Positions 59,691 to 64,000 of a DNA stretch of 64,000 nt are shown here, in pieces (the stretch's first letter is position 1; each line of letters starts with the position of its first letter). The stretch comes from Rhodamnia argentea (taxonomy: Eukaryota; Streptophyta; Magnoliopsida; Myrtales; Myrtaceae): contig NC_063156.1 of the NCBI RefSeq assembly GCF_020921035.1, positions 806,001 to 870,000 on the forward strand, read 5' to 3'. Both the position numbers and the translations under genes were made by a program. The notes under the pieces were generated by a model, which was not told where the DNA came from, ran no database searches, and saw nothing but the letters and a program-made list of their open reading frames with translations.

Positions 59691-61630
59691 TTCATAACAC
59701 TTGCGATTGAGATTGCCGTTATACGATTGCACTGTTACCTTCTCAAATTCCATACCCACGTACACTCAAATTACACTATCCAACCAAGTTTGGGAACGCA
59801 CCCTTCCCTCATTCTAGCGTGACATGAATCATTAACCTACCTGCTAAAAAACCTGCTTAACAGGTTCAAGCTTGTATACAAGAAGGTGATCGGTTGGTTT
59901 CCGTAGTACGATTGATGTGAGGATCTCAATGCCATTTTGGAACACGATCGCAGCAAGAATAGAACTCTACCAGTCGGGTTGTTGTGGGAGGACTAACAAC
60001 CACCAGAAGCTTTAATGCATGATTTCAGATAAAACAGTCGTTTGAGGTTAATTCACAACATTGCGCTGTTTTCTTTTCAGACGAGAGGTCTTAAGCGTTA
60101 AGAGAGAATATCTATATTGGCGACTTTCATTTAATAAGGCAAAATGATTATCTTACGAAAGAAAAAGCGGTAATCTAAGTTACTCTAGAGGATGGAGATC
60201 CTTCCGTGTCTTGTCGTATTCGAATTTTTCTCGGTTCTTATGCGTTTCGCAGTGTGCTAGAGTGCCCCCTGGAGGATTATTATCATTAGCCCTAGAGGAG
60301 AAGTGTGCATTGCTCATCACAAGACTTTCTGAAAAACCCATTGAGAAAGAGAGAGAGAGAGAGAGAAGCAGAAGAAGAACAAAGAGAGAATGGCCAAAAA
60401 GACTTTGAGGGTGGGGGGGAGAGTCATTGGAGCAGGGCCATTGATGCGAGCAGTCCACATCGTCCTTCTGAACTCTGCAACGTTAAAAGCAATGGAAGAA
60501 AAGCAAAATCTTCTGTTTCCACTCAACTCCCCTCGCTATCACTTCCCCCACCTTTTTTTTTTTTTTTTTTACTTTTTTCTCACTCGACAATATTTTATTT
60601 ATCGTCCGTACGCTATTATCAACTATTAATTAAATACTTCACGAAGAACAAGTGACGTAGAAGTTGAAGCTCTGATGACTTATTCAAAGCAGGAAACACT
60701 ACTATACGAACCTATTATCTGATAGAAGCCAGTCGAAGCAGACGTGGAGTATATTTTTCCAATCGTCACTCCTTGATTGTCAAATGCATTTTTTTTTACA
60801 AGGAATATTCTCTATTTTTTTTACTATCAATTACTTCTAACCGTAGATTTATATACCATCATCGTATATTTTATATAAAATATTTATTAATTAAAAAATA
60901 ATAAAATAAAAAATAATAACAACACTGTCAAATTATTGGGTAGTAATTTTTTATTTTTTATTTTACTTGCGGCAAAGGAAACAACAGCGACATCCAACAT
61001 CAACACCAGCATTAAATGCAGCCTCGAGAAAAAAGAATGTGAGAAATTTTTAGAGCCGCTTTCCTCAGTATCGGTACAATGATTACTACTCCTAAACCCT
61101 AGTCCTCCTTCCTTCTTAGTTGTCAAGACGACACATCACAAAGCTCGGATCGTCTCGTCTGGTCTTTTATTATCATCCGGTTTAACTGAAGGGTCTTATT
61201 CACAGAGCTGTTCTTCTGTCACACCCTCTCTCTCTTTTTTCTCTTTTTAAGTATAATCTCCTTTTGCTTTAATCATCTTGTCCCCTATATCGGGTTCAAT
61301 TTGCGGGCAAGGGATAGTCCAAGTTAATTGCAAGTTCGTCGTCAACCAAAATAGATATTATTTCATAAATTTCAGTAGACGAAACGATATTTACGCTTTA
61401 AAATAAGAGACTAGCATATTCATTCCGACTGCTATCATCGTGGGAATATATGTTTGTGCTGTTGCGTCAATAGCTTTAGAAAAAACTAAAACCCCATTTG
61501 CTAACTGACCTTGGTATTCAAATCAACTTGGTGCAATGGGAAAATTTCTTCTATTGAAAGGCCTTGTTGCCCTTATGAGATAATTCTTTACTTTCATAAG
61601 TAAGACTAATGTAAATCTCGTAATGAATTC

Positions 61631-61634
<4 letters not shown>
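59691..61634. other. Gene-free DNA upstream of the trihelix gene
   Basis: Contains a short (GA)n run near 60348-60365 and poly-T tracts. A minus-strand frame 60458-60180 and a plus-strand ATG frame 60390-60629 are open but overlap each other and the GA run. I cannot support either. Confidence 0.35.

Positions 61635-61666
<32 letters not shown>
61635..61666. repeat. (CT)16 microsatellite upstream of the trihelix gene
   Basis: Uninterrupted CT dinucleotides about 215 bp before the chosen start codon, possibly within the 5' leader, where plant genes often carry CT runs. Confidence 0.92.
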
Positions 61667-61668
<2 letters not shown>

Positions 61669-61879
61669 CATATCATCTACAGATGCCCTATTTCCTTTGG
61701 CCACAAGAACTTTTTCTTAATGATATATAAGTGAAAAGCAGAGAATGATAAGCTCAACCAGTCCAGTCCTACAGTAATCTTCCTGGTTCTTCTTGTTCGC
61801 CAATTCTCGTCTGAAACTGATCCCCCCTCGTCTTTTGGCCTTTCTCGGGCCCATCTGGATGTGCGTGGGAGACACAAAA

Positions 61880-63945
61880 ATGGCTGACAACAAGGGAACT
61901 GGAGACACCCCCAAGAAGCCCCTGCCACCACCTCCACCCCCACCTCCACCTCCGCAAATCTCCCCTTCTCCCACCGAAGAAGCTACCCCCGCCGAGCCCA
62001 GAGCTCCCCCACCACCGTCTCCCGCGGTGGTCGTCACCGGAGCGCCTCCCTTCATCTCGGCCCCTTTCTTCGACCAGCACCACCCTCAATTCGAGGCGGT
62101 GAGTGTTAGTAACCCCAAAAGGCCAAGGTTTGGCGTCGGTCAATGGAAGCTCCTTACGTCTCCCCCCGAGTCGAGCCCTTCCCCGACCGCCCACCGGAAC
62201 CCGAACCCGCTGGCCCTCGCATCCACCGCCTCGTCCTCCGACACGACGTCGTCGCCTACTCAGTCCCCAATAACATCTGTCCCCACCACCTCATGCCAAG
62301 AAACGAGCAAGCTGGAAGGTGGAGGAGACCAGCAGCAATTTCAAACCCACCACCAATTCAGGAAGGGCAAGTACGTGAGCCCAGTTTGGAAGCCCAACGA
62401 GATGCTGTGGCTCGCTAGGGCTTGGCGGGTCCAGTACCAAGGAGGCGGCGGTGGCGGGTCGTCGTCGGATTCAAGAATAGATCAGAACCCACCAGCCGGC
62501 GGAGGAGATGCGGCGGCGCCGGGGAGGGGGAAGACGAGGGCGGAGAAGGACAGGGAGGTGGCGGAGTTCTTGAACCGGCACGGGGTAAACCGGGACGCAA
62601 AGACGGCGGGGACCAAGTGGGACAACATGCTGGGGGAGTTCAGGAAGGTGTACGAGTGGGAGAGAGGCGGCGAGAGAGAGCAGGTCGGGAAGAGCTATTT
62701 CCGGCTGTCTCCTTACGAGAGGAAGGTGTACCGACTGCCGGCTTCGTTCGACGAGGAGGTGTTCGAGGAGCTCGCGCAGTTCATGGGCCCCAGAATGAGG
62801 ACGACGGGACAAAGCAGAGTCTCCGCCGTCTTCGCTGACGACAGCGGTGGCGGGGTTAGGGCTCTTCCTCCTCCGCCTCCTCCTTTCAGGGACGATGATC
62901 CTACTCTACTCACTGGTATGTAATGCATCGTCATGTTCACGTGATTCCCCTCAATGCATCCTCTTTTCCTCTGCTCTTTTACTGTGTACCAACAGTGGAA
63001 CATCGTTAGCAGTAAGATTCTTCTACGAGCGATCTCACTCACGATTCATGGGTTGATCAACGAAAGAATTAATGGGTAGCTAAAAACCACGCTTTGATCG
63101 GAATGTGTGTGTTTCTTGAAAGTCAGAAGCAGGTGTAGCTTCTTCTTCTTGTTCTTCCTGTTCTTATGTCCTTCTTTTGCTTCTCATCAGTCATCATCAT
63201 CAGTGATCAAACAAGCACATTCTTTTAGAACAACCCGTAAAGTTCAGCTTCTGACTACTACGCTTGTAATTAGTGTTGTGCGCATATGCATTCTTCTTCT
63301 TGCAGCTAGGACAAAACAACTGGTTATGAGCAGTGGAGTTGAGGCTTCATCCTATCATGCTAGTCGAGGAGGAGGCCTGTTTCTAGGGTTCGAGACGTCG
63401 TCGCTCGACGTCGGGTCGGGCCCCTCGGCTTCTTCCGCCTTGAGGGAGATGCGCCGCATCGGGAAGATAAGGATGACGTGGGAGGAGTCGGTGAGCCTGT
63501 GGGCCGAGGACGGCGAGCACCACCGTGGGAGGGTGAGGCTCCAAGGGTCGAGCTTCTTGAACGCCGACGAGCTGGCCTTCTTCGACGACTCCATGGTTGC
63601 TTGCACGATGGAGGCTTTCGAAGACGGAGCTCTGAGGGGGTTCTCCGTGGACAGGTTCGTCCCCGGACAACAAGTCAAAGTCTTTGGCAGGAGGAAGTCC
63701 TCTTCTTCTACTACTTCGGTTTCTGCCTCTTCCGCAGCTTCTGGTACGTGGCACGCTTGTGTTCCTCCTTATTTAGGATTCTCATTTAGTGTGTGGTTAT
63801 TTTTTCTACATGGGTTATGTGGGCAAATGTTGTTACAACATTCAGGATATTAAGCGGGACTTTCCAATCTGACATTTCCATATGTAATTTTTGTCAGGTT
63901 TTCAAGAGAGAGTTCAGCTTCCACTGCCAGAACCCTCTTTAAGAT
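61880..63945 (+). CDS. Trihelix transcription factor, SH4 clade-like, 3' end outside window
   Basis: Exons 61880-62915, 63306-63743 and 63898-63945, all joining in phase 1, with the gene continuing past the edge. Residues 15-25 are a proline run, and NPKRPRFG (78-85) is a candidate nuclear signal. The trihelix domain spans about 166-305: helix 1 VWKPNEMLWLARAWRVQY, a low-complexity Gly/Ser loop, helix 2 KDREVAEFLNRHG, helix 3 AGTKWDNMLGEFRKVYEW, then GKSYFRLSPYERK and FDEEVFEELAQFMGPR. Exon 2 encodes a conserved C-terminal region (LREMRRIGKIRMTWEESVSLW, LQGSSFLNADELAFFDDSMV). This matches, from memory, the At1g31310/At2g35640 group to which rice SH4 belongs. An in-frame ATG at 61859 would add seven residues; 61880 has the better context (AAAAATGGC). 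Expected nuclear DNA binding. Confidence 0.88.
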
Positions 63946-64000
63946 GTGAGTGTCCCACAGTTTTCTTCTTATTAATTATGAAAGAGTGGATGATATTCTC

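Noticed and set aside
60180-60458. Minus-strand 92-codon frame with a hydrophobic stretch, resembling a small secreted peptide
   Set aside because: The hydrophobic run is the translation of a GA microsatellite, and the C-terminus matches no peptide hormone motif.
61769-62812. Several long antisense and shifted frames over the trihelix gene
   Set aside because: GC-rich shadows of a clear coding exon.
1-64000. tRNA, rRNA or CRISPR features
   Set aside because: None seen on reading; a CRISPR array would not be expected in plant nuclear DNA. A tRNA scan was not possible here, so absence of tRNA is not proven.

Overview
The window is nuclear DNA from a flowering plant, almost certainly a eudicot. 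It has GT-AG introns, plant-only families (STP hexose carriers, plant receptor-like kinases, bHLH and trihelix factors), AT-rich intergenic DNA full of fold-back transposons, a Ty1/copia element and an inserted piece of plastid ycf1. The repeat landscape reminds me of Myrtaceae such as Eucalyptus, but that is an impression, not proof.

Layout. (1) 1-5178: two tandem monosaccharide/H+ symporter (STP) genes. The first is intact where visible and runs off the left edge. The second is a pseudogene with frameshifts and a 506-bp solo-LTR-like insertion. (2) 6853-8904: an intact single-exon receptor-like kinase of the Arabidopsis At4g25390/At5g51770 type with an exceptionally long activation-segment insertion. 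(3) 8456-29758 (copy A) and 29757-51348 (copy B): a tandem direct duplication of about 21.3 kb whose left breakpoint lies inside that kinase. Copy A carries a bHLH gene (17791-18729) and a four-exon PTI1-like kinase (23540-25182). Copy B begins with a 5'-truncated kinase fragment fused in frame to foreign codons, carries a 4.75-kb copia insertion absent from copy A, has lost the bHLH gene in a 3.3-kb deletion, and retains the PTI1-like kinase with both key catalytic residues changed. (4) 51349-61600: gene-poor DNA with microsatellites, fold-back elements and a plastid ycf1 fragment. (5) 61880 to the right edge: an SH4-type trihelix transcription factor gene, incomplete at its 3' end.

The genes do not form a pathway. 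The main story is local genome evolution: duplication, a nested retrotransposon with its empty site preserved in the sister copy, reciprocal indels, patches of near-perfect identity suggesting gene conversion (or mixed haplotypes), and the decay of one duplicated kinase into a predicted pseudokinase. A false duplication made by assembling two haplotypes in series cannot be excluded from sequence alone.

Exon coordinates are hand-derived from reading frame and splice consensus. Percent identities are hand counts over the stated stretches.
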